Shown: in pieces, positions 62,096 to 64,000 of the stretch
How the letters are laid out: each line of letters opens with the position of its first letter
How positions within the stretch are numbered: the stretch's first letter is position 1
Source of the DNA: Oleomonas cavernae
GTDB lineage: Bacteria; Pseudomonadota; Alphaproteobacteria; Zavarziniales; Zavarziniaceae
Assembly: GCF_003590945.1 (NCBI RefSeq)
Contig: NZ_QYUK01000016.1
Location: 408,904 to 472,903, forward strand
Reading direction: 5' to 3'
DNA length: 64,000 nucleotides
The notes under the pieces: model-generated
The model's database searches: none
What the model was told of the DNA's origin: nothing
Seen by the model: only the letters and a program-made list of their open reading frames with translations
Program-made: the position numbers and the translations under genes

Positions 62096-64000
62096 TCAGG
62101 CCGCCTTTTCCGTCAGGGCATTGAGGGTCAGCAACTCGTAGGTGGCCACGGTCTCGGCATTCTGGTTGGTCACCTCGACGTCCCAGCGGACCTCGCCATA
62201 CTGGGCATTGCGCGGCGCCTTCTGCTTCACGGTCAGGCGGACGCTGATCGAGTCGCCGGGCGAAACCGGCTTGAGGAAGCGCAGCGAATCCAGGCCGTAG
62301 TTGGCCAGGACCGGGCCCGGCGCCGGTTCGACGAACAGGCCGGCAGCGAAGGACAGGATCAGGTAGCCGTGGGCCACCCGGCCGGGGAAGAAAGGATTGG
62401 CCTTGGCCGCCGCCTCGTCCATGTGAGCGTAGAAATTGTCGCCGGTGAAGCCGGCGAAGTGCTCGATATCCTCGAGCGTGATCGTGCGCGAAGCGGTTTG
62501 CAGCGTTTCGCCCAGGTCGATGACATCGAAGGCCCGGCGGAATGGATGCTCGTTGGCGGTTACCTGCGCGGCGCCCTTGCTCCAGGCACCGGTCAGCCTG
62601 GCCAGCAGATTGGGCGATCCCTGCAGCGCGGTCCGCTGCATATAGGCACCCAGGCCGCGCACCCCGCCCAGTTCCTCGCCGCCACCGGCACGCCCGGGGC
62701 CGCCGTGGACCAGCCCTGGCATGGGCGAACCATGCCCGGTCGACTCGCCCGCACTGTCCCGGTCCACCAGGTGCAGGCGGCCGTGGTAGGGGGCGAGGCC
62801 GAAAGCCAGCTCGGCGGCGACCTCGACGTCATAGGTATAGATCGAGGCGACCAGACTGCCCTCGCCACGCCGGGCCAATTCGACCGCGTGGTCCAGGCCG
62901 CCATAGCCGATGATGGTGGCGGCGGGCCCGAAGGCTTCCACACTGTGGATCGCCGCCGCCTGGTCAGGACGGGTGGCGCGCAACAGCACCGGGCCGAGGT
63001 AACCGCCCTTGGCAGCATCGGCCCCCACCGGCGAGATCGCCTCGGGGTTGCCGAAAACACGCTCGGTCTCCGGCGCCAGTTCCGCCAGCCGTTCCAGCAC
63101 GTCCAGGCGCTGGCGCAGGCTGACCAGCGGCCCCATGGTCACCCCGTCCGCGCGCGGATCGCCGACGACGACCCGGGCCAGTTTCTCCGACAGGGCCTGG
63201 CCGGTCGCCTCGACCAGGGCATCGGGCACCAGGATGCGCCGCACGGCCGTGCACTTCTGGCCGGCCTTGACGGTCATCTCGCGCGCAACCTCTTTCACGA
63301 AGAGATCGAATTCAGGGGTTCCAGGCTGGGCATCGGGGCCCAGCACCGCGGCGTTGAGCGAATCCCGCTCGGCCACGAAGCGGGTGGCATTGACCGACAC
63401 CGCGGGGTGGTCCCGCAGCAGCCGCGAGGTCCCGATCGAACCGGTGAACGAGACCACGTCCTGGCCGGTCACATGATCCAGCAGATCGCCCAGGTTGCCG
63501 CAGATCAGTTGGACCGCCCCTTCCGGCAGGATGCCAGCGGCGACAATCAGGCGGAACATGGCGTGGGTGAGATAGGCCGTCTGGGTGGCCGGCTTGACGA
63601 TACAGGGCACGCCCGCCAGCAGGGCGGGAGCGAGTTTTTCCAGCATGCCCCAGCAGGGGAAATTATAGGCGTTAACATGGACAGCGATGCCGTTCAGGCT
63701 GGTCAGGACATGGCGCCCGATGAAGCTGCCCCCTTGGACAGGGACACCGGCGCCCGTCGATCAGGATGCGGTCATTGGGCAGCTCGCGCCGGCCGAAACT
63801 GGAATAGGCAAAGAGCGTGGCGATACCGCCATCGATATCGATCTGCGCGTCACGCTTCGTCGCACCCGTATGGAACGACAGGTCGTAGAGCGAAGCCTTG
63901 TGCTCGGTCAGATACTGGGCAGGCGTTTCAGCAGATCCGCGCGCTGATGGAAGGTCAGCTTGCGCAGCGTCGGGCCGCCCGACCTTGCGTGCGTGCTTGG
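62096..64000 (-). CDS. paaZ: Oxepin-CoA hydrolase / 3-oxo-5,6-dehydrosuberyl-CoA semialdehyde dehydrogenase PaaZ (5' part cut and frameshifted)
   Basis: PaaZ opens the oxepin ring (C-terminal MaoC-type hydratase) and oxidises the resulting aldehyde (N-terminal aldehyde dehydrogenase). Dehydrogenase motifs: [15 protein letters not shown] (cofactor), catalytic Cys in [13 protein letters not shown], and [14 protein letters not shown]. MaoC motifs: [15 protein letters not shown] and [16 protein letters not shown] (catalytic Asp/His). The frame is intact from 62096 to about 63728. Farther 5' the coding (for example [20 protein letters not shown] and [13 protein letters not shown]) continues in changing frames, restored by single added bases near 63729-63733, 63753-63755 and 63917-63919. 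The gene runs off the window. It is the first visible gene of the paa operon; its promoter is outside. Confidence 0.9.

Noticed and set aside
1..64000. tRNA genes, rRNA genes, riboswitches
   Set aside because: I looked in the intergenic gaps and saw no cloverleaf-like or conserved RNA sequence; none is reported.

Overview
The window is high-GC DNA with dense gene packing and many 4-bp stop/start overlaps. It looks like an alphaproteobacterial chromosome, probably Rhodospirillales-like. The basis is codon use, the redox-anchored class III cyclase, OruR-type AraC regulator, DUF1302 porin-like protein and phenylacetate cluster. This assignment is inference; there is no rRNA or tRNA to anchor it and I saw no CRISPR array.

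Layout. (1) 1-1.7 kb: 3' end of a glutathione S-transferase gene, then an IS3-family element with 43-bp ends. (2) 1.7-6.7 kb, minus strand: a signalling operon of an ABC-exporter-like protein with a decayed ATPase domain, a single-domain cyclic-nucleotide-binding protein, and a membrane/ferredoxin/nucleotidyl-cyclase protein with altered active-site residues. (3) 6.7-11.8 kb, minus: two NCS2 permeases flanking a beta-carbonic anhydrase, plus a methyltransferase. Both permeases have a C-terminal tail resembling a degenerate GHKL (anti-sigma kinase-like) domain. (4) 12.0-18.0 kb: a partner-switching module, with a STAS antagonist, a SpoIIE/PP2C phosphatase, an amino-acid ABC permease fused to an RsbW-like kinase domain, and a solute-binding-domain/permease fusion. 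A separate solute-binding protein is divergent, and no ABC ATPase gene is present. This is my best candidate for an undescribed system. (5) 18.1-23.9 kb: GST, AraC regulator and a divergent five-gene operon of unknown pathway. (6) 24.2-35.2 kb: a pseudogene scrap, then a putative genome-defence operon (YhaO-like phosphoesterase, YhaN-like ATPase, DUF4011-helicase-Vsr-like protein). (7) 35.6-53.5 kb: a type II secretion locus in three blocks (gspL-M-C-D minus; gspJ-K-O-E-G plus; gspF-I minus) enclosing a giant SpvB/FG-GAP/RHS protein with its own Sec signal peptide, a nuclease-like tail and an adjacent immunity-type gene. (8) 53.9-55.7 kb: DUF1302 outer-membrane protein. (9) 56.1-64.0 kb, minus: phenylacetate catabolism operon paaZ-A-B-C-D-E-G-I plus a thiolase, ending at a strong terminator and cut by the right edge.

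How they fit: the paa genes degrade phenylacetyl-CoA via epoxidation, isomerisation, ring opening and beta-ketothiolysis. The secretion locus plausibly exports the RHS protein, since both are encoded together and the cargo has a signal peptide. The 4-18 kb region repeatedly joins transporter-like membrane proteins to signalling domains, suggesting transporters recruited as receptors.

Caveat: at least ten breaks (IS orfB, gspD, gspO twice, gspE twice, thiolase, several in paaZ) each look like loss of one base from a short G/C run. This looks more like sequence error than gene decay, so those genes may be intact in the organism.
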